Below are positions 49,340-59,600 of a DNA stretch of 64,000 nucleotides, one piece after another; position 1 is the first letter of the stretch; the number at the start of each line of letters is the position of its first letter. The notes below the pieces were generated by a model that was not told the origin of the DNA, made no database searches, and saw only the letters and a program-made list of their open reading frames with translations. This stretch comes from Hafnia paralvei ATCC 29927 (GTDB lineage: Bacteria; Pseudomonadota; Gammaproteobacteria; Enterobacterales; Enterobacteriaceae). Where the stretch lies: contig NZ_LXET01000016.1 of assembly GCF_001655005.1 (NCBI RefSeq), positions 62,001 to 126,000 on the forward strand, read 5' to 3'. The translations under genes and the position numbers were made by a program.

Positions 49340-50221
49340 ATGTTCACGGGAAGTATTGTTGCGCTGGTTACGCCGATGGATGACAAAGGTCAGGTCGATC
49401 GCGCTAGCTTGAAGAAATTGATTGATTATCATGTGGCCAGCGGGACATCTGCGATAGTGTCCGTGGGAACCACCGGCGAATCTGCCACCTTAAACCACGA
49501 CGAACATGTCGATGTGGTGTTACAGACGCTGGATCTTGCTGATGGCAGAATCCCTGTAATCGCAGGCGCTGGAGCAAATGCGACCGCGGAAGCGATTGCG
49601 TTGACTGAGCGTTTTAATAATACGGGCGTAGTGGGTTGCCTGACGGTAACACCGTATTACAATAAGCCAATGCAGGAAGGTCTGTTCCAGCATTTTAAAG
49701 CAATTGCGGAACATACTGATTTACCACAAATTTTATATAACGTACCTTCGCGTACGGGATGCGATATGTTGCCAGAAACCATTGCGCGTCTGGCAGAAAT
49801 CAAAAATATTATTGCTGTAAAAGAAGCGACCGGGAACTTAAGTCGTGTTAGTCAGATCCAAGAACTGGTCAACGACGATAGCTTTATTTTGCTAAGCGGC
49901 GATGACGCAACGGCTCTGGACTTTATGCAACTGGGTGGTCAGGGCGTTATTTCTGTCACAGCAAACGTTGCTGCGCGTGAAATGGCTGAACTCTGTAAGC
50001 TGGCAGCCGATGGCGATTTTGCTAAGGCTCGTAAGCTGAACCAGCGTTTAATGGCGCTGCATCAACAGTTATTTGTAGAAGCAAATCCGATACCGGTGAA
50101 ATGGGCCTGTAAGGTATTGGGATTGATAGCAACCGACACGATGCGTTTACCAATGACGCCAATTAGCGATAAGGCTCGCCCTGTCGTAGAACAAGCGCTA
50201 AAACACGTCGGCTTGCTGTAA
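49340..50221 (+). CDS. dapA: 4-hydroxy-tetrahydrodipicolinate synthase DapA
   Basis: A 293-residue DapA that condenses pyruvate with aspartate semialdehyde, the first committed step to diaminopimelate and lysine. The catalytic triad is visible: Thr44 (GTTGESATL), Tyr133 (YNVPSRTG) and the Schiff-base Lys161 (AVKEATG). The start at 49340 matches E. coli ([14 protein letters not shown]) with GGAGGGA just upstream; an upstream in-frame ATG would add 22 unrelated residues. bamC follows by 16 bases. Confidence 0.97.
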   Translation: MFTGSIVALVTPMDDKGQVDRASLKKLIDYHVASGTSAIVSVGTTGESATLNHDEHVDVVLQTLDLADGRIPVIAGAGANATAEAIALTERFNNTGVVGCLTVTPYYNKPMQEGLFQHFKAIAEHTDLPQILYNVPSRTGCDMLPETIARLAEIKNIIAVKEATGNLSRVSQIQELVNDDSFILLSGDDATALDFMQLGGQGVISVTANVAAREMAELCKLAADGDFAKARKLNQRLMALHQQLFVEANPIPVKWACKVLGLIATDTMRLPMTPISDKARPVVEQALKHVGLL

Positions 50222-50237
50222 CTCTTAGGGAGATTGA

Positions 50238-51290
50238 ATGGCTTACTCAGTACAAAAGTCGGCGGTAGCGACTGTCGTCGGCATTTCTTTGGTCATGATG
50301 CTGTCTGCATGCTCGACCGATCAGCGCTATAAGCGTCAGGTGAGCGGCGATGAGGCCTATCTTGATGCGACGACGTTGTCCGAATTGAAAACACCTGCGG
50401 GTATGATTTTGCCGGTGCAAAATGGAACCTACGATGTTCGCTTGGCCACGGCTAAAGGTGAAGTGGGTAAAGCGTTGGATATTCGACCACCAGCACAGCC
50501 TTTGGCTTTGTTGAACGGCTCTCGCGGTCAGTTTGTTAACGGCGCTGCCATTGTGTTGGTTGAGAGTACTCCAGGGGCGAGTAGCCTTTGGACTCAGGTG
50601 ACACAAGCGGTTCAAGGGCTGAACTACCCGATTGCTAGCCGCAATGATGCAGGTCAGACGTTGACGACAGACTGGATTAGTTTCCAGCGTGGTGATGAGG
50701 ACGTCCAGTATGAAGGCCGTTATCAGATCTCTGTGCAACCACAAGGCTATCAGACTGCGGTTGTCGTGAAATCTTTGGGTTTGAAGCAGGGTGAAACTGC
50801 GATCAGTGAGGATTCTCAAACACAGCGTTATGCGGTTTCTGTACTGAATAACGTCGTCAGCGGCTTGGATAAATATCAGACCGATCAGGCTAATGCGCGT
50901 GCCAACCGTCAGGTCGGGGATATTGACGTGCAGAGCGGTGCGGATGATACGGGCTTGCCTGTTTTGATTGCACGTGCGCCTTATACTGCCGTCTGGGATC
51001 GCTTACCATCCACGCTTGAGCTGATTGGCATGAAAGTGACCGATCGTAGCCGTCCACAGGGGACTATTTCTGTCACGTACAAATCTATCAGCAGCAGTAG
51101 CTGGGATGATTTGGGCGCGAAAGATCCAGAACTCAAAGAAGGCGATTACAAGATTCAGGTGGGTGACTTAGATAACCGTACCAGCTTACAATTCTTAGAC
51201 AGCAAAGGCGCTCCATTGACTCAGTCGCAGAATGATGCGCTGGTCAGTGTGTTCCAAGCCGCTTTTTCTAAGTCAAATGTAAGTAAGTAG
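50238..51290 (+). CDS. bamC: Outer membrane assembly lipoprotein BamC
   Basis: A 350-residue lipoprotein of the BAM complex. The signal peptide ends with lipobox LSAC, and Cys25 becomes the lipidated N-terminus. Two helix-grip domains follow (about 100-215 and 230-345). It follows dapA closely, the conserved dapA-bamC arrangement. The Bam machine is needed for the SinH and autotransporter barrels in this window. Confidence 0.95.
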   Translation: MAYSVQKSAVATVVGISLVMMLSACSTDQRYKRQVSGDEAYLDATTLSELKTPAGMILPVQNGTYDVRLATAKGEVGKALDIRPPAQPLALLNGSRGQFVNGAAIVLVESTPGASSLWTQVTQAVQGLNYPIASRNDAGQTLTTDWISFQRGDEDVQYEGRYQISVQPQGYQTAVVVKSLGLKQGETAISEDSQTQRYAVSVLNNVVSGLDKYQTDQANARANRQVGDIDVQSGADDTGLPVLIARAPYTAVWDRLPSTLELIGMKVTDRSRPQGTISVTYKSISSSSWDDLGAKDPELKEGDYKIQVGDLDNRTSLQFLDSKGAPLTQSQNDALVSVFQAAFSKSNVSK

Positions 51291-51311
51291 CTAACAACCG
51301 TTAGTAAAGAC

Positions 51312-51336
51312 AAAAAGGGGCTTCGGCCTCTTTTTT
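51312..51336 (+). terminator. Terminator after bamC
   Basis: AGGGGC and GCCTCT pair around a TTCG tetraloop with an A-run before and TTTTTT after. This is a typical strong intrinsic terminator. Confidence 0.85.
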
Positions 51337-51352
51337 ATTTCATTTTTTTAAT

Positions 51353-51378
51353 GCGCAATCGTTTGGCTGGCGTATAAT
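51353..51378 (+). promoter_or_regulatory. purC promoter with PurR-like operator
   Basis: GCGCAATCGTTTGGCT (51353-51368) matches 12 of 16 positions of the PurR operator ACGCAAACGTTTGCGT. A perfect -10 TATAAT lies at 51373-51378. E. coli purC is PurR-regulated, so guanine/hypoxanthine repression is expected. Confidence 0.7.
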
Positions 51379-51454
51379 GCCCCTAAATTGATGCGCTTTA
51401 ACCTAAAGCTGCGGATTTCAGTTCTCGTGTTCCTAAACCTATGGAGTAAGCAAA

Positions 51455-52168
51455 ATGCAAAAGCTCGCTGAGTTGTATCGCGGCAAGGCAAAAACCGTGT
51501 ATACCACTGAAAACCCGGATTTGCTGATTCTTGAGTTCCGAAATGATACATCAGCACTGGACGGCCAGCGCATTGAGCAGTTTGATCGTAAGGGTATGGT
51601 GAATAACAAATTTAACCATTTCATCATGAGCAAGTTGGAAGAGGCGGGGATCCCAACCCAGATGGAACGCTTACTTTCTGACACCGAGGTTTTGGTTAAA
51701 AAACTGGATATGGTTCCGGTTGAATGTGTGATCCGCAACCGCGCAGCGGGCTCTCTGGTTAAGCGCTTAGGCATCGAAGAAGGGACGCCACTGAATCCAC
51801 CACTTTTCGATTTATTCCTGAAAAATGATGCGATGCATGACCCGATGGTGAATGAATCATACTGCCGTACCTTTGGTTGGGTGAGCGACGAAAATCTGGC
51901 CACAATGAAAGCGCTGAGCTACAAAGTTAACGATGTGCTGAGCAAAATTTTTGGTGATGCGGGCTTAATCCTCGTCGATTTCAAACTTGAATTCGGCTTG
52001 TTTAAAGGTCAGGTCGTGCTTGGTGATGAGTTCTCTCCAGACGGCAGCCGTTTGTGGGATAAAGAAACTCTGAACAAGATGGATAAAGATCGCTATCGCC
52101 AGAGCTTAGGTGGTTTGATCGAGGCTTACGAAGAAGTTGCGCATCGTATTGGTGTAAAATTAGACTAA
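51455..52168 (+). CDS. purC: SAICAR synthase PurC
   Basis: A 237-residue phosphoribosylaminoimidazole-succinocarboxamide synthase of de novo purine synthesis, the same length as E. coli PurC. Signatures include [56 protein letters not shown] and [15 protein letters not shown] PurR-like operator lies upstream. Confidence 0.97.
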   Translation: MQKLAELYRGKAKTVYTTENPDLLILEFRNDTSALDGQRIEQFDRKGMVNNKFNHFIMSKLEEAGIPTQMERLLSDTEVLVKKLDMVPVECVIRNRAAGSLVKRLGIEEGTPLNPPLFDLFLKNDAMHDPMVNESYCRTFGWVSDENLATMKALSYKVNDVLSKIFGDAGLILVDFKLEFGLFKGQVVLGDEFSPDGSRLWDKETLNKMDKDRYRQSLGGLIEAYEEVAHRIGVKLD

Positions 52169-52193
52169 TCTTCAAAGCTACTATTTGAATAAA

Positions 52194-52218
52194 CAGCAGA
52201 GGCCTTGGCCTAATGCTG
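52194..52218 (+). repeat. First copy of an 18-bp duplicated hairpin after purC
   Basis: CAGCAGAGGCCTTGGCCT (52194-52211) is repeated exactly at 52329-52346. Here the hairpin is extended by CAGCA/TGCTG arms but has no T-run, so it is not an efficient terminator by itself. Confidence 0.75.
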
Positions 52219-52242
52219 ATCGTTTAAGAGCTCGAGATACAC

Positions 52243-52308
52243 GGGGCTAGCACACCGCGGGGCGCTCCGGCAGCTAAAGCTGCTACGACCCCATCGGTGT
52301 ACTTCCCC
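52243..52308. repeat. Nested palindrome between the duplicated purC hairpins
   Basis: Four nested stems fold together: GGGG/CCCC (52243-52246 with 52305-52308), ACACCG/CGGTGT (52252-52257 with 52295-52300), GGGG/CCCC (52259-52262 with 52289-52292) and GCAGCT/AGCTGC around AA (52270-52283). It looks like a small non-coding repeat element. Confidence 0.65.
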
Positions 52309-52331
52309 TAAAATCACGCTTAAGTGACCAG

Positions 52332-52349
52332 CAGAGGCCTTGGCCTCTG
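52332..52349 (+). terminator. purC terminator (second copy of the hairpin)
   Basis: CAGAGGCC and GGCCTCTG pair perfectly around TT, followed by TTGTTGTTTTT. This copy has the T-run and is the functional terminator candidate. Confidence 0.85.
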
Positions 52350-52495
52350 TTGTTGTTTTTATACTTCACTGATGCGCTGAAGCATCGGATGTTTTCCTCT
52401 CATGAAGTATTTCATTATCTGATTTCTCCTTTTTATGGTATTCACGCCAGCAATTTCCTACCATTAACCCATCATGTCATTTTTGAGGTTTAACT

Positions 52496-53374
52496 ATGCG
52501 CTGGCAAGGGCGTCGCGAAAGCGACAACGTTGAAGATCGACGTGGCGATTCCACGGGTTCATCCGGTGGTTTCGGTGGCGGTGGTTTCCGTGTACCGCGT
52601 GGCAAAGGCGGCCTAATTCTGCTGGTGGTGGTATTGGTGGCGGGATATTACGGCGTGGATCTAACACCGCTGCTTAATGGCGAAGCCCCAATGGGACAAA
52701 CTCAGCAACACAGCCAGCCAGCCAACTCAGCTCAGGATAACCAGATGGCGAAATTTACTTCGGTTATTTTGGCTTCCACCGAAGATACCTGGAGTCAGTT
52801 ATTTCAGAAAATGGGTAAACAGTATCAGGATCCTAAGCTGGTATTGTATCGAGGCGCGACGCGTACCGGATGTGGAACGGGTCAGTCCGTTATGGGGCCT
52901 TTCTACTGCCCTGCAGACAAAACCGTCTATATTGATCTTTCTTTCTATCAAGAGATGAAGAATAAATTAGGTGCAGACGGTGATTTTGCTCAAGGCTACG
53001 TGGTGGCACATGAAGTTGGGCACCACGTACAGAACCTGCTGGGTATTGAGCAGAAGGTACGCCAAATGCAGCAAGGGGCAAGCAAAGCTGAGCAGAATCG
53101 ACTCTCCGTGAAGATGGAGCTTCAGGCCGATTGCTTCGCTGGCGTTTGGGGCCATAACATGCAAAATCAGCAAGTGTTGGAGGCGGGGGATTTAGAAGAA
53201 GCGTTGAATGCCGCGCAAGCTATTGGTGATGACCGTTTGCAACAACAAAGCCAAGGACGTGTCATCCCAGATAGCTTCACTCATGGAACTTCAGAACAGC
53301 GTTATACATGGTTTAAACGCGGTTTTGATAGTGGAAATCCAAGTAGCTGTAACACATTTGCATCTGCTAATTAA
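52496..53374 (+). CDS. ypfJ: Putative neutral zinc metallopeptidase YpfJ
   Basis: A 292-residue protein of the YpfJ/KPN_02809 family with the zinc motif [13 protein letters not shown] and later [12 protein letters not shown]. The N-terminal tail is short and Gly-rich, followed by one membrane segment ([16 protein letters not shown], about 38-55), so the catalytic domain is periplasmic. Its substrate is unknown. It stands between purC and tmcA, as in E. coli. Confidence 0.9.
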   Translation: MRWQGRRESDNVEDRRGDSTGSSGGFGGGGFRVPRGKGGLILLVVVLVAGYYGVDLTPLLNGEAPMGQTQQHSQPANSAQDNQMAKFTSVILASTEDTWSQLFQKMGKQYQDPKLVLYRGATRTGCGTGQSVMGPFYCPADKTVYIDLSFYQEMKNKLGADGDFAQGYVVAHEVGHHVQNLLGIEQKVRQMQQGASKAEQNRLSVKMELQADCFAGVWGHNMQNQQVLEAGDLEEALNAAQAIGDDRLQQQSQGRVIPDSFTHGTSEQRYTWFKRGFDSGNPSSCNTFASAN

Positions 53375-53439
53375 ATACTCTATCTGTGCCTCGCATTGGA
53401 TGTTGCGGGGCGCAAAGCCCTAATACTTCTTATTTCGAG

Positions 53440-53445
53440 TATAAT
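53440..53445 (+). promoter_or_regulatory. -10 element of tmcA
   Basis: A perfect TATAAT, 34 bases upstream of the tmcA start. No good -35 is visible 16-18 bases before it. Confidence 0.5.
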
Positions 53446-53478
53446 ATCCTCTTCTTTTGACTCTCTAAACGGATCCGT

Positions 53479-55452
53479 ATGCCACTTTCTTCTTCTATCA
53501 CCTCTATGCAGCGGATGGGGATTCGCCGTGTGCTAATCGTGAGCGGTGATACTACGTGGCATCGCCAAGTTATAGAAGAGAACCTGCCTTCGCTTCAGCC
53601 TAATGTTTTGTGGGTTGGAGAAAATGCGCCGGAAGGCACAGCCTCTATCGCGACTCGTGCAGCGAGAGGTCTGTTGGGACAAGAGCTTGCCCATGTTGTG
53701 TTCAATGCCGCCGAGGGTGTTAATGCGGAAGCTCTGGCCGCTGTTTCAGGGGCGATGAGTGCGGGGCATTGGTTGATTTTGCTGGTTCCAGACTGGGAAC
53801 AGTGGCCGTGCTTACCGGATATGGATAGCTTACGTTGGAGTGAACAGGCCGAGCCCATCGCCACACCTTATTTTGTTCGGCATTTCCAGCGTGTAACTTC
53901 GCAGCACCCTGACATTATTGTGTGGAAGCAAGGAGCGCCGAAAAAAATTACTGAGCTTCAAATAGCGCGCCCCGAGTGGCAGCGTCCTGACGGATCGCCA
54001 ACGCGGGAACAAGAAGCGATATTACGGGCTTTATTGACGAATAACGATCCCGTGAGCGTCGTGATTGGTGAGCGCGGGCGCGGCAAGTCAACGCTGGCTG
54101 GCATGTTTGCTGCACGGACGGCGGGAGTATGTTGGGTTACCGGTCCAAATAGAGTATCGACTCAGGTTTTATCTCAGTGTGGCAAAAAGGGGGAGTTTCA
54201 TGCCCCCGATATGTTATTGGAGCAATGTCGGCAAAAAGTTCCTGAGAATGTTGATTGGTTACTGATTGATGAAGCCGCAGCAATTCCAGCACCGATGCTA
54301 AGTGAACTGATCTCATTTTTCCCCCATGTCCTTTTAACCACGACGGTTCAAGGATACGAAGGTACCGGACGGGGTTTTTTGCTTAAATTTTGTTCTTCTC
54401 TTCCATCGTGTCAAATTTATTCCTTAGAACAACCCATGCGTTGGGCGCTGCATGATCCTCTTGAGGCGTGGGTGGGTTCGCTTTTGCTATTTGCGGAACC
54501 ACAAGAACCCTTCGAGCACGGCCAGAAGCTTAAACAAAAAAAATTAAGCCAAAATGAATGGCACTCTTCGCCACAAGTGATGTCTGATTTCTACGCTCTT
54601 TTAACCAGCGCCCACTATAAGACTACGCCACTGGATCTGCGCCGATTAATGGACGGCGTGGGAAATCAGCTGCATGCAAGCTTTGTTGATAGCAATATTG
54701 TTGCCGCATTATGGGCCGTCGATGAGGGGGGATTAGATGAGTCGCTAGCTAAAGCCGTGTGGGCAGGGGAACGCCGCCCCAAAGGCAACTTAGTTGCGCA
54801 GTCATTAGCAGCCCATGGTGGACAATGGATAGCCGCAGTTTTACGTTCTCGTAGAATCAGCCGAATTGCCGTATTTCCCGAATGGCGACGTCAAGGCGTG
54901 GCTAAATCATTAGTGGCTGCGGTTGTTCATCAAGCGCGGCAAGAACAGTTAGACTTTGTTTCTGTTAGTTTTGGCTATACGCCCGAACTGCATCAGTTTT
55001 GGCAACGGTGTGGTTTTCAACTTGTCAGGTTTGGAACGCATTTAGAAGCGAGCAGTGGCTGCTATACAGCGATGGCGATATTACCTCTAAGTGAAAAATC
55101 ACAGCCACTTTTACGCCGATTGCAGCTACGTTTGCAGCGTGATGGCTACTTTATCGAAAAAAAACTCAATATAAGACTGCCCATTAACGTGAAAAAAGAC
55201 CTCTCGCTGAATCAGGATGATTGCGATGAACTTCACGGTTTCGCTCATTGTTATCGCCCGTTTGACGTTTCTGTTTATGCACTAAGTAGATACGCAAATC
55301 ATCTTTCTGATGACGAGTTAAGTTGCTTTCTAAAAAGCTGTATAAATGAGAGTGGTGATGTGAGGGGATTATGTGATAAATATAAAATATCCGGTAAAAA
55401 AGAGCTGATTACTAGATTGCGGACCGTATTGGCTAGCATTCTTAATAACTAA
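53479..55452 (+). CDS. tmcA: tRNA(Met) cytidine acetyltransferase TmcA
   Basis: A 657-residue RNA acetyltransferase that makes N4-acetylcytidine at the wobble base of elongator tRNA-Met. It has an N-terminal domain, a RecA-like helicase module with Walker A GERGRGKS (about 197) and LLIDEAAAIP, and a GNAT domain with SRIAVFPEWRRQGVAKSLVAA and FWQRCGFQLVRFGTHLEASSG. The tail is less conserved. It is orthologous to E. coli TmcA (YpfI, 671 residues) with the same neighbour ypfJ. Confidence 0.93.
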   Translation: MPLSSSITSMQRMGIRRVLIVSGDTTWHRQVIEENLPSLQPNVLWVGENAPEGTASIATRAARGLLGQELAHVVFNAAEGVNAEALAAVSGAMSAGHWLILLVPDWEQWPCLPDMDSLRWSEQAEPIATPYFVRHFQRVTSQHPDIIVWKQGAPKKITELQIARPEWQRPDGSPTREQEAILRALLTNNDPVSVVIGERGRGKSTLAGMFAARTAGVCWVTGPNRVSTQVLSQCGKKGEFHAPDMLLEQCRQKVPENVDWLLIDEAAAIPAPMLSELISFFPHVLLTTTVQGYEGTGRGFLLKFCSSLPSCQIYSLEQPMRWALHDPLEAWVGSLLLFAEPQEPFEHGQKLKQKKLSQNEWHSSPQVMSDFYALLTSAHYKTTPLDLRRLMDGVGNQLHASFVDSNIVAALWAVDEGGLDESLAKAVWAGERRPKGNLVAQSLAAHGGQWIAAVLRSRRISRIAVFPEWRRQGVAKSLVAAVVHQARQEQLDFVSVSFGYTPELHQFWQRCGFQLVRFGTHLEASSGCYTAMAILPLSEKSQPLLRRLQLRLQRDGYFIEKKLNIRLPINVKKDLSLNQDDCDELHGFAHCYRPFDVSVYALSRYANHLSDDELSCFLKSCINESGDVRGLCDKYKISGKKELITRLRTVLASILNN

Positions 55453-55795
55453 TTAAAACCATTCTTAATATTAAGCTTCAGGGTGTTTTTTATTTTTACT
55501 TTTATTTTCTTATTCTCTGTATGTTCTTTTTTATTTAATTAAGAATTAAATTTATTTATTTAACAAGTCGTTTATCGTGAGGGTTTTTTATATTTTCGAG
55601 ATGACGGTTGTTACCATATTTAAAAGTTTTTTTTAGTTGAATTAAATCTACCTCTTAATTATTATTTAATTCCGCTGAACTTTGGCGAAAGCACTTTCAG
55701 ATAGTTTCATATATTTTAAAAGTATCAACAATTCATAACTATATTCATCTCTGATGGGTTATGGATTAACGTTGCCTATATTGAGGGAATAACAG
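55453..55795. other. AT-rich leader region of the autotransporter gene
   Basis: 343 bases, very AT-rich, with long T-tracts (for example around 55620-55640). It is typical of H-NS-silenced surface genes. A GAGGG ribosome site precedes the ATG. No clear promoter pair was assigned. Confidence 0.45.
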
Positions 55796-58585
55796 ATGTC
55801 TTCTTGGAAGAATAAGACTGCTTTAACGCGTCTGGCATTGGCTTGCTCTATGGCTATCGCAGCTCAAGCTGCTGTAGCTGCTACAAATGATATTTCAGGT
55901 ACTACCTACGATACCTACGGCCACGATCTTGGCTACGGTAATCATGTTTATGTCAACGATACTTTCAATGCTGGTAGTTATGTTGATGGATATGTAGATT
56001 ATGATGGGTATGTTGGCTGGAATAATTCAACTGACGGATATTATGATGGTGATATCTATCCAGTAATTAATAAATCTGTCGTTAATGGTGTTATTTCAAC
56101 CTATTACCTTGGCTATGATTCATCAAATACTGCTGATACATTAAATATCTCTAACAGTACAATTCACGGTATGGTTACATCATCCTGCGTAACCGATGAG
56201 TGTGCTAATGATACTGACCATCAGTTAGGTACACTGCAACTGACCGTTGATAACTCTACGATCGATGATACCTACGAACATTATGATTATGACGTGACGA
56301 CAAATGATGTTCGTGATCATGATCTTTATAATACCTACGCAATGGGTAATGCAATTACTCTGGATCAGGAAGCAAATGTAGTTATCCAGAACAATTCCCA
56401 CGTTGCAGGTATCACCTTAGTTCAAGGTTACTATTGGCCTGATAGTGCAACCAATAGCCCAGAAATTTTTACTGATACCGTAACTGTTAAAGATTCTGTG
56501 GTCACTTCAGGTGCTTACTCAGAATTGGATAATACAGGTTTCTATGGCCAATCAGGCAAACCAAGTGACTACGCAGGAACGAGTACTGCAGGCCTTGATG
56601 ATGCGGCACTGATTGTTATGGCAAGTCGTACTGATAACGCTATGCAAACCACGGCGACGTTTGATCATTCAACGTTGACTGGCGATGTTCTGTTCTCCAG
56701 CGTATTCGATAATAACTTTGATCCAACTGGCCATGATTCTAACGGTGATAATGTTAAAGACACCAATGGTTGGGATGATCAAGATTCTTTAAATCTGACA
56801 TTAACCAACGGCAGTAAGTGGGTTGGTGCTGCGGTGTCTTCTGTTGAACATACGAATACTCTGTATGATTACAGCCCTAATAGCCTGTGGCCAACAGATG
56901 AGTTCGATGTAAATGGCGATTTCACCTCAGCTTCTGTTTATCAGAGCGGTTTGTTCAACGTTACTCTGGATAATAACTCTGAGTGGGACACCCGCAAAAC
57001 ATCTAACATTGACACTTTGACCATTAACAACGGTTCTCAGGTTAATGTTGTGAATTCAAGCTTGCTGGCTGATAGCATTACCTTGAATAACGGTTCTTCG
57101 ATGCAAATCGGCGATAGCAACAGTGCCGGTACGACGATTCCTAATTCGTATGGCTATAACAACGGCGTTGCTACTGATTCACTGAACATCAATAGCGGCA
57201 GTCAGGTTATCCTGACTGAGGAAACTGCAGCACTGTATGCCAACACAATCACTGTGACCAACGGCGGTGAACTGAACTTAGGTTTGGGTCAGACCGATAC
57301 TCACAGCTTGGTATTAAGTGATGCCGGTACTCTGAATGTTGGCAGCCGTGAGTACGTGCTCAATTCAGATATGAGCAATGCGCGTTATGTGACCAATGAT
57401 GTTAATGCTGCTGGTTACGACCACGGTGTCATTGCTATCAATTCTGACGGCCACTTGGCGGTTAACGGCGATGTGAGCGGTAACTACTCTGTTCGCGTAG
57501 ATAACGCGACTGGGCAGGGTTCTATCGCTGATTACCAAGACAAAGAAATTGTTCGTGTGTACGACAATAATGCAGATACTAGCGCATCGTTCACCGCGGC
57601 TAACCGTGCTGACCTAGGTGCTTATACCTATGAAGCAGAGCAGCGCGGCGATACTGTCGTTCTGGACCAGCGTAACCTGACCGATGCTGCCAATATGGCG
57701 CTGAGCATTCCTTCTGCAAACGCCAACATCTGGCATATGGAGCAGGACACTCTGGAACGTCGCCAGACTCAAACTCGTGATAACGCGGGTGACACTGGTG
57801 GTGCATGGGTGAGCTACTTCGGCGGTCATGTTAACGGCGACGGCGGTGAGATCAATTACGATCAAGATATCAACGGTATCATGGTTGGTGTGGATAAGGT
57901 TATCGACGGCAACTATGCAAACTGGTTGGTCGGTATGTCCGCAGGCTTCGCTAAAGGCGACGTTAGCGACCACAGCGGAAGCGTAGATCAGGACAGCCAG
58001 TCTGCTCGTGTCTACTCTTCTGCTAAGTTCGACAACAACGTCTTCTTGGATACCTCGTTAAGCTACTCTCATTACAGCAACGATCTGGATGCTGATATGA
58101 GCAACGGCGACCACACATCGGGCTCTACCAGCTCTGATGCATGGGGCTTCGGCTTGAAAGTCGGCTACGACATCGCTCTTGATACTCAGGGTAAATTGAG
58201 CCCATATGCTAGCGTTTCTGGTCTGTTCATGAACAGTGATGACTACCGTACCAGCAATGGCATGGATGTGTCTGACCAAGGTTATAACAGCTTGCGTTAC
58301 GAAGCAGGTATCAATGCTAACTATCGCTTCGACTATGCAAACGACCAGTCTCTGACTCCATATGCGACTTTGGCATACGTTTATGATGATGCGGGCAGCA
58401 ACGATGCAGACATCAACGGCGACAACATTGACAACGGTGTTGGTGGTTCAGCAGTTCGCGTTGGTTTAGGCGGTCAGTTTAACTTCACTAAGAACTTCAG
58501 CACCTACGCAGGCGCAAGCTATATGGGTGGTAGTGATATCGACCAACCATGGGCTGTTAACGCTGGCGTGAAATACAGCTGGTAA
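55796..58585 (+). CDS. Classical autotransporter (type Va) surface protein
   Basis: A 929-residue autotransporter. It has an extended signal peptide cut near AVA-A (28-29) and a passenger of about 630 residues rich in Asp, Asn, Tyr and Gly, with beta-helix repeats (NGSQVNVVNSS, LNNGSSMQIG, TVTNGGELNLGLG). A C-terminal beta-barrel domain (about 665-929) starts at GGAWVSYFGGHVNGDGG and ends in the outer-membrane signature VNAGVKYSW. Cys131 and Cys136 in the passenger are unusual. No protease motif was seen, so adhesion or aggregation is the likely job. It sits between tmcA and ypfH, which are neighbours in E. coli. Confidence 0.88.
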   Translation: MSSWKNKTALTRLALACSMAIAAQAAVAATNDISGTTYDTYGHDLGYGNHVYVNDTFNAGSYVDGYVDYDGYVGWNNSTDGYYDGDIYPVINKSVVNGVISTYYLGYDSSNTADTLNISNSTIHGMVTSSCVTDECANDTDHQLGTLQLTVDNSTIDDTYEHYDYDVTTNDVRDHDLYNTYAMGNAITLDQEANVVIQNNSHVAGITLVQGYYWPDSATNSPEIFTDTVTVKDSVVTSGAYSELDNTGFYGQSGKPSDYAGTSTAGLDDAALIVMASRTDNAMQTTATFDHSTLTGDVLFSSVFDNNFDPTGHDSNGDNVKDTNGWDDQDSLNLTLTNGSKWVGAAVSSVEHTNTLYDYSPNSLWPTDEFDVNGDFTSASVYQSGLFNVTLDNNSEWDTRKTSNIDTLTINNGSQVNVVNSSLLADSITLNNGSSMQIGDSNSAGTTIPNSYGYNNGVATDSLNINSGSQVILTEETAALYANTITVTNGGELNLGLGQTDTHSLVLSDAGTLNVGSREYVLNSDMSNARYVTNDVNAAGYDHGVIAINSDGHLAVNGDVSGNYSVRVDNATGQGSIADYQDKEIVRVYDNNADTSASFTAANRADLGAYTYEAEQRGDTVVLDQRNLTDAANMALSIPSANANIWHMEQDTLERRQTQTRDNAGDTGGAWVSYFGGHVNGDGGEINYDQDINGIMVGVDKVIDGNYANWLVGMSAGFAKGDVSDHSGSVDQDSQSARVYSSAKFDNNVFLDTSLSYSHYSNDLDADMSNGDHTSGSTSSDAWGFGLKVGYDIALDTQGKLSPYASVSGLFMNSDDYRTSNGMDVSDQGYNSLRYEAGINANYRFDYANDQSLTPYATLAYVYDDAGSNDADINGDNIDNGVGGSAVRVGLGGQFNFTKNFSTYAGASYMGGSDIDQPWAVNAGVKYSW

Positions 58586-58726
58586 TAGATTCATACGCCC
58601 TGGCGACAGTATACAATCTCTTTTGCTAGCGTCCAAGTAACAGAGTTTGTGCCGAAAGGATTTTGGGCTGTTGCCTAGTATGAATTCTCCGCGCAGTTTA
58701 GGCTGAGCGGAGAGTCCCTTAAGTTG
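58586..58726 (+). other. 3' region of the autotransporter transcript
   Basis: 141 non-coding bases before the terminator. They contain a stem-loop (TCTCCGC/GCGGAGA, 58686-58713). It could be a long 3' UTR or hold an sRNA; no convincing promoter was found in it. Confidence 0.35.
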
Positions 58727-58746
58727 AATGGCCCTTCGGGGCCATT
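58727..58746 (+). terminator. Terminator downstream of the autotransporter
   Basis: AATGGCCC and GGGCCATT pair perfectly around a TTCG tetraloop, followed by TTTTTTAT. A strong intrinsic terminator. Confidence 0.9.
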
Positions 58747-58897
58747 TTTTTTATCTCGTTTTTGACTAGCATTCAGCAAAAAAATAGAACAACCTCATCA
58801 AGGAAATACGATTTTCATCAAAACTCTTCGGCGTATAGTGGTGGTTAACAAATGATGCCAATAAGTGGCATGTTTTAATTAACCGAGGAGTGACCTA

Positions 58898-59584
58898 ATG
58901 AAGCACGAACATCATGTTGTCCAAAGCCCTGCAACACCGGCAGAACAGCTGATTTTGCTGTTTCACGGGGTTGGCGATAATCCGGTGTCTATGGGAACGA
59001 TTGGTGAGTATTTTGCTCAAGCTTTTCCAAAAGCACTGGTGATTAGCATTGGATCACCCTATCAGATCCCGAGCGGCCAAGGTTTGCAGTGGTTTTCGGT
59101 GGATGGGGTAACAGAAGAGAACCGCATCGAGCGTATTAATGAGGTTATGCCTCAGTTTATTGAAATTGTGCGATATTGGCAGCGTGTTGCTGATGTTAAT
59201 CCTGAGGCCACAGCACTAGTCGGATTTTCTCAGGGAGCGATTATGGCGCTTGAAGCCGTGAAAGTGACGCCAAATTTGGCCGGAAGGGTGGTATCTTTCA
59301 GTGGTCGTTTTGCCGCATTACCTGAAAAAAGTTTAGGGAATACGGTTGTTCACCTGATTCATGGTAGTGAGGATACGATTATTGTTATCGATAACGCGCA
59401 TCAGGCTGCAGAGAGTATGCAAACATACGGATCTGACTTTACTTTAGATATCGAGCCGATTGGGCATGCCATCGATCAGAATATGATGGATTTAGCGCTA
59501 GAGCGTTTACGTGCTTACATTCCTCAACGCTATTGGGATGAAGCTCTGAGTGGTAAACGTGGCGATTTGATCGCTTTTAAATAA
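58898..59584 (+). CDS. ypfH: Esterase YpfH (phospholipase/carboxylesterase family)
   Basis: A 228-residue alpha/beta hydrolase orthologous to E. coli YpfH. The nucleophile elbow GFSQGA has Ser near 110, with LFHGVGDN as the oxyanion loop and HGSEDTIIV and GHAID as the Asp and His parts of the triad. E. coli YpfH has esterase activity on short acyl substrates; the natural substrate is not established. Confidence 0.9.
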   Translation: MKHEHHVVQSPATPAEQLILLFHGVGDNPVSMGTIGEYFAQAFPKALVISIGSPYQIPSGQGLQWFSVDGVTEENRIERINEVMPQFIEIVRYWQRVADVNPEATALVGFSQGAIMALEAVKVTPNLAGRVVSFSGRFAALPEKSLGNTVVHLIHGSEDTIIVIDNAHQAAESMQTYGSDFTLDIEPIGHAIDQNMMDLALERLRAYIPQRYWDEALSGKRGDLIAFK

Positions 59585-59600
59585 CAGTGATGTGCTAACT

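Noticed and set aside
50247..50819. A 190-codon minus-strand frame across bamC
   Set aside because: It lies wholly inside bamC, whose lipobox and domains are clear. The antisense frame has no family features.
56860..56876. CTGTATGATTACAG as a LexA box inside the autotransporter
   Set aside because: The CTG-CAG spacing is eight instead of ten bases and the site lies within coding sequence.
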